Shown: positions 23,702 to 31,019 of the stretch, piece by piece | Layout of the letters: the number at the start of each line of letters is the position of its first letter | Position numbering within the stretch: position 1 is the stretch's first letter | IMG/VR virus record: IMGVR_UViG_3300042731_007312 | Span: 1-44,242 of that record | Source of the DNA: a virus | Reading direction: 5' to 3' (one strand) | DNA: 44,242 nucleotides | Position numbers and translations under genes: made by a program | The notes under the pieces: model-generated | What the model was told of the DNA's origin: nothing | Databases searched by the model: none | What the model saw: only the letters and a program-made list of their open reading frames with translations

Positions 23702-25284
23702 GCCAGCTTTGCTACTACAACACGCGAATACCAAACTCGCGGCGGATAAACCCGGGGGCATTGATTATACACGAACTCCTCGAGGGGGCAGCCGTCCTGA
23801 CGCATCGGAGCGAAATTGTTTCTGCCCTGGGGGACGAGGTCTTTATGATGTCGTTCCTTGCAGCTCGCCACTTTCAGGCCATATTCGACTCGCTAAAGAA
23901 GGCGCGAATACCATACCTCGCCTCTGACCGGACCGACGCACACCCGATTGTTATTGTAGGGGGCGGGGCGTGCTTCAACCCCGAACCCGTCGCTCCGTTC
24001 GTTGACGTTATATGTGTCGGGGACGGGGACGATTTCGCTCGCAGTATGCTCGAGGCCCTTAGCGCTAAGGGGCGTCAGGCTCGCATTGACGCCCTCTCCG
24101 AACTGCCTGGGGCTTACGTGCCTCATCGTCGGAAGGTGGTGTATGACGACACGGGCTTTTTCATTAAAGACATTTTGGGCGAAGACCGGCCCATTGTTCC
24201 TGCCGTATGTGACACGTTCCCGCCCATCCTTCACAAGGCTGAGTCGTCCGACGAACTGATACTGACACACGGCTGTCGGGGGACGTGTCACTTCTGCTCG
24301 ATAGCGTGGCAGGTCCCTTACAGGGAGCGTCCGAAAGAAGAGGTGTTTGAAACAATACAAATGTATCCTGAGGTGATGCTCACCTCGACAAATTTCGGGG
24401 GTATCAGTTATGTGAGCGAGCTTATCGGCGGTTCGTTTTGGGGGGTCGGGGACATGCGCGTCGACGACTTCGTGCGGAAGGTCCCGCCGATTGAGACGGG
24501 TACAGAGTTCGAGGGTCGAACTCTCGAGTTTGGTATTGAGGGGATTTCGGAGCGCCTTCGGAAAATACTCGGGAAGCCGATAAAGACGGCACTCGTAGAC
24601 GAGGCAATCGAAAAGGCACTCGCAGGCGGTTGTAGACGCCTGAAGCTGATGTTCATTCGAGGCGTCCCGACTGAGAACGACAACGACTGGAACGAGTTTT
24701 TCAAGTGGTTCTGGCCGACATACAAGAAGCTCGAGGAGGCCGGGGCGGCGGTCGAGGCTCAATTCACCCCGTTGACGCGTCAACCTCACACCCCCCTTCA
24801 GTGGGCAGCGCACGAGTACAACAGCGCGTCGGAAATGATAGTCAAGTCTCTACGAGAAGAGGCCCGCCGTCGTAAGCGGGCCTCTGAAGAATCCTTACTT
24901 TATGTCACGCCGTCGAGGCGCTACGCGTCATGGCTTATTGACATAGCGCTCCAGTGCGGGAACAGGAACACGGCGCAGTTCGTTTGGGCCATGTCGAAGG
25001 GGGCCTTCGGTAATTTGCAGGCCGACAGGAACGTCGGAAGGGGGGTCAGGCGTGTCAAGGGGGTCTTAAAGAAGGTCGGCCTCGAGCCTGACTTGTTGTT
25101 AGCCGAATGGCCGGTCGACTCGCGCCTTCCCTGGTCGATGTTCCCGGCCATTAGCGAAAAAGGCGAGCACCGTCGTCTCACAGCTTATCACAACGTATCT
25201 CGTCTAATTCAGCGAGAAAAAGAGGCTCAAGCCAGTCGGGGCGGTCTGAGAACAGGTCTTCGGCGCAAGAGCGAGCCGTTGTGA
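23677..25284 (+). CDS. Radical SAM enzyme with B12-binding-like N-terminal domain
   Basis: The 535-residue protein starts within the end of the ParB-like gene after AGGGAGTG. The N-terminal 180 residues have the Rossmann-like pattern that precedes the catalytic domain in B12-type radical SAM proteins (PIVIVGGGACFNPEPVAPF, VDVICVGDGDD). C200, C204 and C207 in HGCRGTCHFC form the CX3CX2C motif that holds the 4Fe-4S cluster and activates S-adenosylmethionine. Downstream strand motifs LEFGIEGISERLRK and LKLMFIRGVPTEND fit the radical SAM barrel. The order resembles the TIGR03960-like group, but the substrate is unknown. A role in nucleic-acid base modification is plausible for a phage and is inference. 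The C-terminal coding end overlaps a convergent gene by 107 bases. Confidence 0.8.
   Translation: MDTSREKIGQLCYYNTRIPNSRRINPGALIIHELLEGAAVLTHRSEIVSALGDEVFMMSFLAARHFQAIFDSLKKARIPYLASDRTDAHPIVIVGGGACFNPEPVAPFVDVICVGDGDDFARSMLEALSAKGRQARIDALSELPGAYVPHRRKVVYDDTGFFIKDILGEDRPIVPAVCDTFPPILHKAESSDELILTHGCRGTCHFCSIAWQVPYRERPKEEVFETIQMYPEVMLTSTNFGGISYVSELIGGSFWGVGDMRVDDFVRKVPPIETGTEFEGRTLEFGIEGISERLRKILGKPIKTALVDEAIEKALAGGCRRLKLMFIRGVPTENDNDWNEFFKWFWPTYKKLEEAGAAVEAQFTPLTRQPHTPLQWAAHEYNSASEMIVKSLREEARRRKRASEESLLYVTPSRRYASWLIDIALQCGNRNTAQFVWAMSKGAFGNLQADRNVGRGVRRVKGVLKKVGLEPDLLLAEWPVDSRLPWSMFPAISEKGEHRRLTAYHNVSRLIQREKEAQASRGGLRTGLRRKSEPL
24059..24068. repeat. Palindrome TTAGCGCTAA, copy 4 of 7
   Basis: Exact copy in the radical SAM gene (LSAK frame), extended to a 14-bp perfect palindrome CCTTAGCGCTAAGG. 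Confidence 0.8.
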
Positions 25285-25516
25285 GGAGCGCGTCTGCGCT
25301 CTCGTCACACGCGACGGCGTAGTTTCGTACAAGTACCCCATTAAGGAATACGTCGTCGCAGGTATGCTCGTCGAGAAGCGCCCCCTCGACGAGCCAGAAC
25401 CCCCCACTGTCTGATTCGTCCGCTCTGACAAAAAAGTGAATCGAAGGGAGGCCGTCACTCAGTACGACGGCCTCCTCGAGCCACCATTCATCGCCTTCCC
25501 CTTTTAGCCACTCCAT
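25178..25516 (-). CDS. Hypothetical acidic protein
   Basis: This 112-residue acidic protein contains DEWWLEEAVVLSDGLPSIHFFVRAD and GFWLVEGALLDEHTCDDV, suggesting a small beta-rich domain, and a helical end. No family is known to me. It is last in a run of minus-strand genes and overlaps the convergent radical SAM gene by 107 bases. The start ATG lies inside the next gene upstream (13-base overlap). Confidence 0.5.
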   Translation of the reverse strand: MEWLKGEGDEWWLEEAVVLSDGLPSIHFFVRADESDSGGFWLVEGALLDEHTCDDVFLNGVLVRNYAVACDESADALLTTARSCAEDLFSDRPDWLEPLFLAELDEIRCDKL

Positions 25517-25734
25517 CGCCTTACCATATGCGCGTCGGTGATGTCCTCCGACCCGTCAGGCCAGCAGACGCGCCTCGCCTCGTTAGCCGGGCCTACGTAG
25601 AGCAGGCCCGGCTTGACCTCGTATGGAGTCGACGGGGTTGCAGACGCGCGGGCCGCCTCTTCTTCGGCGTTCGGTTCGCGTTCACCATCGACCGGGTCAA
25701 CTTTCATTCCATCCCTCGTGATTCGGAAGTTCAT
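25504..25734 (-). CDS. Hypothetical small protein
   Basis: A 76-residue protein with an ATGA start overlapping the NUMOD4-HTH gene. The end contains a strand-turn pattern (GLLYVGPANEARRVCWPDGSEDITDAHMVRRW) that looks like a small compact domain. The middle is alanine/proline/glutamate-rich. Function unknown. Confidence 0.5.
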   Translation of the reverse strand: MNFRITRDGMKVDPVDGEREPNAEEEAARASATPSTPYEVKPGLLYVGPANEARRVCWPDGSEDITDAHMVRRWSG

Positions 25735-26120
25735 CGACCGTGTATCACCCGATAGATGGTCGAGTAGTGACGCCCGACCTCGCGCCCGATTTGGGCGTAG
25801 TTGACTTTGTCGGTCGCCTTCTGCTTCTCGTACAGGTCACGGATTCGGGCCTTGTCCTCGTCTGTTAGATTCGGACCGGTCTTCCCCTTCGGGGCGGGAA
25901 GCTCAATCCCGTGAACGTCTCTCACGAGCGAGCGTATGTTCACCGTCTCGTTCCCATTCGTTCCGTGAAGTGTCACTCTCGCGCCGTCTCCGATGGGCCG
26001 GTTTCGTTTCTTCGACCATACGGTTCCGTGCGAACCGACCTCATATCCCGGGAAACCGGGTATGGGCAGGAACGTCTCGGCCTTAGCCTTTACCGTTACT
26101 TCGTATCTTTCGTCGTCCAA
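25731..26120 (-). CDS. NUMOD4-HTH protein without nuclease domain
   Basis: The 129-residue protein begins at TTG 26120 after AGGTGA. Residues about 15-40 match the NUMOD4 DNA-binding motif (FLPIPGFPGYEVGSHGTVWS), and residues 85-127 form a helix-turn-helix like those of transposases and homing enzymes (LTDEDKARIRDLYEKQ, YAQIGREVGRHYSTIYRVI). NUMOD4 usually accompanies an HNH nuclease, but no HNH residues are present here. It may be a relic of a homing endonuclease or a repurposed DNA-binding regulator. Confidence 0.7.
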   Translation of the reverse strand: MDDERYEVTVKAKAETFLPIPGFPGYEVGSHGTVWSKKRNRPIGDGARVTLHGTNGNETVNIRSLVRDVHGIELPAPKGKTGPNLTDEDKARIRDLYEKQKATDKVNYAQIGREVGRHYSTIYRVIHGR

Positions 26121-26352
26121 TTTTCACCTCTCCTCGTGCCATAATGGCACATTCTATCTTGTATGACAAGGGACCGATGCCCTCTTGCCTCATACGCTTG
26201 AGCAAGTCGGGGTAGTCTTCCCATTCGCTCGCCTTTATGACGCCGTTTCCGTAAAACTGCTCGCGGGCGTATTCAGCGAGTTCCTCAAGCGACGTCCATT
26301 TCTCGTGTTTCACATAGTACGTGTCAAGTAAATCGTCAATCCACTGGTCCAC
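26083..26352 (-). CDS. Hypothetical helical protein
   Basis: The 89-residue product starts with GTG 26352 inside the nuclease gene and overlaps the NUMOD4-HTH gene by 38 bases. It is mostly helical (WIDDLLDTYYVKHEKW, LEELAEYAREQFYG) with a basic end. I recognise no family. The overlaps on both sides suggest a translationally coupled cassette with its neighbours. Confidence 0.5.
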   Translation of the reverse strand: MDQWIDDLLDTYYVKHEKWTSLEELAEYAREQFYGNGVIKASEWEDYPDLLKRMRQEGIGPLSYKIECAIMARGEVKIGRRKIRSNGKG

Positions 26353-26854
26353 AGAGCGCCTCCCTGTATCCGAAGTTTACTATGTCCGACCAGTGAATCA
26401 CAAGTACCCTGTATCCCATACTTTCGAGGTCGAGGAGTCGCTTCGCCTCGTACTCAGGCGACTTCCCGAAAACGACCGGGTCGTCGTGTACCTCTCCGTT
26501 CACCTCGATGATGGTGTTCCCGACGACAAAGTCGACCACGTACCTGTCGAGCACCACCTCGCGCTCGTACTCGACCCCCTCTTTGTCGAGCGCCTTCGCA
26601 ACCGCCTGCTCGTGACAAGAGGGGTTTCGCCGCCGCCACGAGGCCATGCGTTCGAGTACGTACTCGCGCCCGTAACGGCTCATCGTAGCCTGATAGCCGA
26701 GCCGACCGATACGACTCATTTCGGTGCGGTCGGCTGCGCGAGCTTTCCCGGCTCGTACCTGGTGCTCGTGGAAGTCGGGCAAAGAGGCGCGAGCGCGGCC
26801 CCCCTTCGCCGCTATCTCGCGCCTTCGTTCCGCCGTAAGGTGTTGAAAACCCAT
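26336..26854 (-). CDS. DUF559/Vsr-type PD-(D/E)XK nuclease-like protein
   Basis: The 172-residue protein starts at ATG 26854, joined TAAATG to the gene before it. The N-terminal half is basic with a KGGRARA motif, likely DNA-binding. The C-terminal half has the Vsr/DUF559 endonuclease pattern: SCHEQAVAKALDKEGVEYEREV, then YVVDFVVGNTIIEVNGEVH (acidic residues D and E of the PD-(D/E)XK site) and a final GYRVLVIHWSDI strand-helix. Vsr-like enzymes nick DNA; free-standing phage members often act as homing or recombination nucleases. The exact substrate is unknown. Confidence 0.7.
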   Translation of the reverse strand: MGFQHLTAERRREIAAKGGRARASLPDFHEHQVRAGKARAADRTEMSRIGRLGYQATMSRYGREYVLERMASWRRRNPSCHEQAVAKALDKEGVEYEREVVLDRYVVDFVVGNTIIEVNGEVHDDPVVFGKSPEYEAKRLLDLESMGYRVLVIHWSDIVNFGYREALCGPVD

Positions 26855-27238
26855 TTAGTTGAACACCCCTGCTCGGCCCCACACCTGCGCCCCGTTGTCG
26901 GCGTTGAGTATCTCGACCGTGTAGGGGTTTCCTTCGGCCTCTTCTTCGGTGATAAACTCAACGAGGCCGAAATGCTTCGCCACAGCCGCTAAGGCGTGGT
27001 AGCATATGGTTTCGAGCCGCCTCGTGTTCGGGCCGTTCCCCGGGCACTGCTCGCCGGTGTCGGCGTCGGCGCAGCTCACGACCGCGAGATTCCCGAACTG
27101 CTTGAGGGCCACTTTGTAATCACCCTTCGAACCGGGCACTGTGTAAACCCACTGCTCGCCTTCTATCACGCCCTTCGCCGCCTTCGCCGCTTCGAGAGCT
27201 TTTTCCTCTCTTCCCTTCACACTGTCTAAAACCGTCAT
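26855..27238 (-). CDS. SWIM-like zinc-binding protein (tentative)
   Basis: The 127-residue product has a likely metal site of Cys residues (VVSCADADTGEQCPGNG) followed by CYHALAAVAKHF, the C-x-H end typical of SWIM zinc fingers. The rest is alpha/beta with a lysine-rich first helix. It is the first gene after a strong promoter and has a leader with AAAGGAGAC. The leader is nearly identical to that of the STAS-like gene at 31020-31319. Function unknown; SWIM domains usually bind nucleic acid or protein. Confidence 0.5.
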   Translation of the reverse strand: MTVLDSVKGREEKALEAAKAAKGVIEGEQWVYTVPGSKGDYKVALKQFGNLAVVSCADADTGEQCPGNGPNTRRLETICYHALAAVAKHFGLVEFITEEEAEGNPYTVEILNADNGAQVWGRAGVFN

Positions 27239-27260
27239 TTCTGTCTCCTTTACTCGTTAG
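27236..27260 (-). repeat. Duplicated 25-base leader, copy 1
   Basis: On the minus strand this stretch holds CTAACGAGTAAAGGAGAC, then one variable base and GAAATG, covering the ribosome site and start codon. The same 25 bases with one mismatch occur at 31317-31341 before an unrelated gene. Confidence 0.85.
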
Positions 27261-27284
27261 TCGATTTCCATTTCCGATGCTTAA

Positions 27285-27313
27285 ATTATACACCTGCTCG
27301 CCTGACTTGTCAA
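27285..27313 (-). promoter_or_regulatory. Consensus sigma70 promoter
   Basis: TTGACA, 17 bases ending GGTG, then TATAAT. It lies within the 3' end of the preceding gene and 46 bases ahead of the start codon at 27238. Confidence 0.85.
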
Positions 27314-27582
27314 GGGTTTTTTCTCTCAGTTTCGAGATATTCGTAAATCCCCTCAACAAACCCCACGACGGCTGCATCAGACCATCGAGTGTCCCCCCAG
27401 GCGTGCTCGACTTCGACGGTTCCCTGAGCGCGAAGCCTTTTCGCCCTTACGAGGGTAGCCGTCGAATACGGACGGTGAAACGTCGGGCGTGTCTGATTGT
27501 GCTCGATGTACCAGTCAAAGAAGCTCGTGACACAGTTCTCTCGTCCTGTGTCACGAAGCCACTTGTTGTATGCCTCACGCAT
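27310..27582 (-). CDS. Hypothetical protein
   Basis: The 90-residue product starts in a short overlap with the HD-domain gene. It contains NCVTSFFDWYIEHNQTRPTFHRPYSTATLV and a helical end (GFVEGIYEYLETER). I recognise no family. Its 3' end overlaps the -35 region of the promoter for the next gene. Confidence 0.5.
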   Translation of the reverse strand: MREAYNKWLRDTGRENCVTSFFDWYIEHNQTRPTFHRPYSTATLVRAKRLRAQGTVEVEHAWGDTRWSDAAVVGFVEGIYEYLETERKNP

Positions 27583-28420
27583 GTTCGGCCCTCATTATCT
27601 CAATCATCGCCTCGCGGGTCATCGAGGGGTCAGCATCGAAACGCTCTTCCATCGCCCTCTTGATGCGCCCGATGTCGGGGCCAGTCGCGCCGGTCGCTTC
27701 CATTATGTCGTGCCCGTCGATGGGCATACGGGGCGCGGTCGCTTCCATTTCGGCCTTTATCGAGCGTATGTGCTCGATGTGCTCGTCGATGTCGGGGTCG
27801 CGTGCTATACGGTCGGCCCTGTGCATTTCCATAATCTCGTCGAATATCGAGGCTCGACCGGTCTCGATGCGCGAGAAGTGGGTCCGGCGAATGAAGCGGC
27901 GAATGGTTTTCGCCTTTGCGCCCCGGGCAGGTATGCCCATGTGCTCGCGTGCTATCGCACATATCATTTCGGTGTCAGCCTTCGAGAAACGGAAGCGCTC
28001 GCAGAACCGACGCGCTATTTTCTCAGACTCGGCCTCGTGCCCGAAAAAGGTGAAGCCTTCGCCGTCCGCTCGAGGCTCTGCACAGGCGGGCTTCCCTGCG
28101 TCGTGGAACATCGCCGCTATCCTCATTATCGACCGGGGGGTCGAGGCGGTCGCTCGTATCGCCTCCATCGCCTCACAGGTGTGGTCGAAAATGTCGGTTT
28201 CCCCGTGATGGGCACACTGCTTGTGCCCGATACACTCAGTGATTTCAGGCGCTATGTCGGCGAATATGCCGAACTCGGCCCATATGCTCATGGCCCGGGA
28301 AGCGGACGGGGTCTCCATCATCTTGATGATTTCGTCCCGTATGCGCTCGGGTGCAATGCTCATATGTGCCCCTCTCGCTATCGCTTTTCGCATCGCTCGT
28401 TCACTGTCACGGTGTATCAT
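27575..28420 (-). CDS. C-terminal half of split CCA-adding enzyme (neck and HD domain)
   Basis: The 281-residue product, from ATG 28420 after AAGGAGA, begins exactly where the neck of a class II tRNA nucleotidyltransferase would continue (IHRDSERAMRKAIARGAHMSI), followed by APERIRDEIIKMM, the conserved ERIRDE motif. An HD phosphohydrolase domain follows: FDHT (H80), MFHDAGKP (H106, D107) and FGHEAES (H128). This matches the C-terminal two thirds of the bacterial enzyme. The head domain is encoded separately about 4.5 kb upstream (32950-33459). Family knowledge: the neck and body bind the tRNA acceptor end, and the HD domain has phosphatase/phosphodiesterase activity. The two chains should assemble to add CCA to tRNAs. 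Confidence 0.8.
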   Translation of the reverse strand: MIHRDSERAMRKAIARGAHMSIAPERIRDEIIKMMETPSASRAMSIWAEFGIFADIAPEITECIGHKQCAHHGETDIFDHTCEAMEAIRATASTPRSIMRIAAMFHDAGKPACAEPRADGEGFTFFGHEAESEKIARRFCERFRFSKADTEMICAIAREHMGIPARGAKAKTIRRFIRRTHFSRIETGRASIFDEIMEMHRADRIARDPDIDEHIEHIRSIKAEMEATAPRMPIDGHDIMEATGATGPDIGRIKRAMEERFDADPSMTREAMIEIMRAEHA

Positions 28421-28442
28421 TACTTTCAATCTCCTTGACAAA

Positions 28443-28471
28443 AGTATACCATGACGCCCCCGGTTTGTCAA
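28443..28471 (-). promoter_or_regulatory. Promoter for CCA C-half gene, with inverted repeat
   Basis: TTGACA, 17 bases ending TGG, then TATACT. The nine bases CTTGACAAA (plus-strand 28464-28472) are perfectly complementary to TTTGTCAAG (28434-28442), which overlaps the ribosome site. The left arm would be absent from transcripts starting here but present in read-through RNA. Confidence 0.8.
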
Positions 28472-28479
28472 GAAATTTT

Positions 28480-28899
28480 TCATAACAGTTCGTTGAGTTT
28501 CTTAAACACCCTCTCGCAGTGCTCTTTGTCGTCGGTTGACGTTACCCTGAGCTTTTGCCCGTCAAACGTTGTGACCACGAGGATGTACTGTTTTTCGCCG
28601 CCGCAGAGAGGGTCGGGGCGTTCAACGCCGTAGCTCACAGTTTTGATGTCTGTGAGCCTGACGGTTCCGCAGCCCCCGAAAAAGAACCTCTTTTCCTCGA
28701 ACGCATCGAGCCGACCTCGGAGCGCCTTGTATGCGCTTTCAACGACTTTGAACTCAGCAGGACCGAACGAACTGACACCGCCTTCGGTGTGAAGTACCTG
28801 AAGATAGTATGTCAGGCCGTCCTTCACCGTTGCGACAGACTTTATGTCCCGTATGTCGACAATCATTCTAAGGGAATCGTCACTCCATAGGTATTTCAT
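28480..28899 (-). CDS. Hypothetical protein
   Basis: The 139-residue product begins in an ATGA overlap, with GGGAGGAAAA as its ribosome site. It alternates strands and helices (LRMIVDIRDIKSVATVKDGLTYYLQVL; YILVVTTFDGQKLRVTSTDDKEHCERVFKKL), a pattern of small PH-like or TBP-like folds, but I cannot assign a family. Its stop lies just before the promoter of the CCA C-half gene. Confidence 0.5.
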   Translation of the reverse strand: MKYLWSDDSLRMIVDIRDIKSVATVKDGLTYYLQVLHTEGGVSSFGPAEFKVVESAYKALRGRLDAFEEKRFFFGGCGTVRLTDIKTVSYGVERPDPLCGGEKQYILVVTTFDGQKLRVTSTDDKEHCERVFKKLNELL

Positions 28900-29753
28900 T
28901 TTTCCTCCCTCTCGTTTATCCATTCGACTATATCCGACACGCTGATGGTAAGTTCTGCGTTCGGCTCAATCATTTCGTTGGCGAAGGAGAGGTGTGCTTC
29001 CCAGGCGTTGCGAGATACCTCTTCGCCGTGTTCGCCTTCGACAATGTCACCATCGTCTACATGTACCACCTCGTCAAAGTTCATGACACCCCAGGCCGTG
29101 TCGCGGCGGCGGTAATGAATTTCCTCGAGCACGTTCAAGGCGAGAAGGTGCGGGCCATGCGGCAGGTCTGTGAAGTCGCCTCTGTACGTCCGGTAATTGA
29201 GCATCACGTTCGTGAACATGTTCCCGTCGTCGTCGTACCTGACGGTAAGACCCTCACGCCACGTGGTGAACGGAATCCGAAAGTGCTTGACATACGTACT
29301 GTCGAGCCGCACCGGATACCATCTCCCATCCTCAAGCGTGTCTGTAAGCACTCGTGTTAAGCCTGTGAGTGCATACTCACGAACGACCGGGAAACCGTGT
29401 CGGTCGGTCTGTGTCCAGTTCTCGTTAGCGCGAACGTCTCGCGCGTCAATCCCCTCGAGCCGGTGAAGCCACGCAGTTTTGTGGGTGTTGTAACTTTCCC
29501 AACCGGCCTCTTCGGACATAAGCGAGAAAAAGAAGCCGGTGTCGTTCCTGTACGACACGCGCCACAGTACCGCCATGTAGTCGCCTGCTGCCCAGGGGGC
29601 CGGTGCAGTTTTTATGTGCCACACATTCACCACTTCAGGGCGCGACAGGGCATGGAAACCGGCCTTCTCACTTAGTTTCGAGTTCGCTGCAACTCGAAAT
29701 GGTATGTCAACTCGTGCCGTCGCTATGGTGTCTTTCAATATAGATGCTTTCAT
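28896..29753 (-). CDS. Hypothetical protein, paralogue of the 29988-30848 product
   Basis: The 285-residue protein starts at ATG 29753 after GAGGAG. Its end (WGVMNFDEVVHVDDGDIVEG, SRNAWEAHLSFANEMIEP, IVEWINEREEK) closely parallels the product of the gene 235 bases upstream, so the two are duplicates separated by one small gene. The middle contains beta-strands and a conserved-looking IPFTTWREGLTVRYDDDGNMF segment. Function unknown. Confidence 0.6.
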   Translation of the reverse strand: MKASILKDTIATARVDIPFRVAANSKLSEKAGFHALSRPEVVNVWHIKTAPAPWAAGDYMAVLWRVSYRNDTGFFFSLMSEEAGWESYNTHKTAWLHRLEGIDARDVRANENWTQTDRHGFPVVREYALTGLTRVLTDTLEDGRWYPVRLDSTYVKHFRIPFTTWREGLTVRYDDDGNMFTNVMLNYRTYRGDFTDLPHGPHLLALNVLEEIHYRRRDTAWGVMNFDEVVHVDDGDIVEGEHGEEVSRNAWEAHLSFANEMIEPNAELTISVSDIVEWINEREEK

Positions 29754-29760
29754 CGTCTCC

Positions 29761-30000
29761 TCACTGTTCTGCGGCATACTCGAGACCGCGAATTATGTTC
29801 TCGTGTGTCGTAACAGTCCCCAGGCTCCAGCCTGGGACCGGGATTCCTTCCGCCTTTATCACTATCGGGCGCGGTTCACATATGTCAAAGCTATACACAC
29901 CCTCTTTTCCACTGACCGACCTTACCGTCGCGTCGATGTACAGACCGGGTTCCTGCCGGAGCGTCATTTCTGCGCCCTCAGGAATAGTTATCGTGAGCAT
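29761..30000 (-). CDS. Hypothetical small beta-rich protein
   Basis: The ATG at 30000 has well-spaced AGGGGA; an ATG at 30006 is too close to it. The 79 residues begin with repeated strands (MLTITIPEGAEMTL, GLYIDATVRSVSG) and end with a helix. It lies between the two paralogous genes and overlaps the first by 13 bases. Function unknown. Confidence 0.5.
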   Translation of the reverse strand: MLTITIPEGAEMTLRQEPGLYIDATVRSVSGKEGVYSFDICEPRPIVIKAEGIPVPGWSLGTVTTHENIIRGLEYAAEQ

Positions 30001-30848
30001 ATCCATTCCCCTATTTCATCGAGCGTGACGGTCCCCTCGAGTGGGTCGAGCATTTCGTCTGCAAATGCTCGATGTGCTTTCCACACGGAGCGCGTCACCT
30101 CGACGCCTTCCCCTTCGCCGACCTCTTGCCCATTCGTGATGTATACTCGCTCGTCGGCGTAGTAGTTGCCCCAGGGAGTGTCCATCACATGGTGGTATTC
30201 GGAGAGTGCTTGAAGGGCGATTTCGTAACGCCCGTTCGGGCCGGTGTACGCTCCCTCATACACCCATCGGACGAACCCCCTCATCGTCGTGAACAAAGAA
30301 CCGTCCCGCTGATACACGACAAGGCCGTCCTTCTTGAACGAGGTGTGCGGGATAAAGAAAAAGTCGCGGTCACGCAGGTTTACCGGCTTCCAATCGCCGA
30401 GCTTCTCGAGTGCGTCGCTCAACAGCGCAGTCAGCCCGTCAAGCTGTGCGAGCCTGAGGTAGAAAAGGCCGTCCTTCTCGAACCACCATTCGTCAATTTC
30501 CGAAGCCGCCTTTAGCGCCTCCGACGTGTACACGAACGCGGGCGCGTCGGGTTTGTAGCGGTTCCATTCCACGTCACTCGAGAGTAAGGCGACGAAATAC
30601 AGTTTGTTCCGTTTCCCCTCGTGTGAGGGTCGCTGTGCCCGGAACAGCACAGCCGTGTACTCGCCTTCTGCAAGCGGGACGGGGGTCGCCTCAACCGTCC
30701 ACATGTTCACGACCGTCGCGTTAAAATAGGGCGTAAAACCGCCCGAGCCATTGAAGGATGACTCGACGGTCTCTGCAAGGTCACACGCACCCGTCACCTC
30801 GAACGGGAAGCTGACCCTTACCCTTAACAACGTGTAGTTTACAATCAT
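29988..30848 (-). CDS. Hypothetical protein, paralogue of the 28896-29753 product
   Basis: The ATG at 30848 is seven bases after GAGG and overlaps the small membrane-protein gene as ATGA; the ATG at 30854 is too close to GAGG. The 286 residues share with the paralogue VVNMWTVEATPVP (compare VVNVWHIKTAPAP), the central FIPHTSFKKDGLVVYQRDGSLF segment, and the C-terminal WGNYYADERVYITNGQEVGEG, SRSVWKAHRAFADEM-type end. The pair is diverged, so the duplication is not recent. Function unknown. Confidence 0.6.
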   Translation of the reverse strand: MIVNYTLLRVRVSFPFEVTGACDLAETVESSFNGSGGFTPYFNATVVNMWTVEATPVPLAEGEYTAVLFRAQRPSHEGKRNKLYFVALLSSDVEWNRYKPDAPAFVYTSEALKAASEIDEWWFEKDGLFYLRLAQLDGLTALLSDALEKLGDWKPVNLRDRDFFFIPHTSFKKDGLVVYQRDGSLFTTMRGFVRWVYEGAYTGPNGRYEIALQALSEYHHVMDTPWGNYYADERVYITNGQEVGEGEGVEVTRSVWKAHRAFADEMLDPLEGTVTLDEIGEWICSR

Positions 30849-30976
30849 CGCCATGCCTCGATTATTCGAACGACACCGTCAACAAACTCGGGCCTCGTGA
30901 GGGCCATTAACAAAGCGACAAACGAAACTGCCCCTACTATCGCCAGGGTGAGTATCGCCTCTGTGAAGTTTGTCAT
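30845..30976 (-). CDS. Small single-pass membrane protein
   Basis: This 43-residue gene is supported by AAGGAGG seven bases before its ATG and an ATGA overlap with the next gene. Residues 8-26 (ILTLAIVGAVSFVALLMAL) form one membrane helix, followed by an amphipathic end. The ribosome site is joined to the palindrome at 30988-30997. Function unknown. Confidence 0.6.
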   Translation of the reverse strand: MTNFTEAILTLAIVGAVSFVALLMALTRPEFVDGVVRIIEAWR

Positions 30977-30987
30977 ATCACGCCTCC

Positions 30988-30997
30988 TTAGCGCTAA
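30988..30997. repeat. Palindrome TTAGCGCTAA, copy 5 of 7
   Basis: The only intergenic copy. It lies between a terminator T-run and a small membrane-protein gene, and its right side forms part of that gene's ribosome site (TAAGGAGG). Confidence 0.85.
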
Positions 30998-31019
30998 AAA
31001 AAATTCGGGCTTCCGCCCG
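30996..31019 (-). terminator. Intrinsic terminator after STAS-like gene
   Basis: CGGGC-GGAA-GCCCG is followed on the minus strand by AA and eight Ts. The five-base-pair stem is short but G/C-only. It lies directly after the STAS-like gene stop and should end or reduce its transcript. Confidence 0.75.

Noticed and set aside
23893-24813. 306-residue open frame opposite the radical SAM gene
   Set aside because: The plus frame has the CX3CX2C motif and coherent domains; the minus frame has no recognisable features.
27497-28438. 313-residue plus-strand open frame opposite the CCA C-half gene
   Set aside because: The minus strand encodes a clear neck/HD domain; the plus frame is its shadow.
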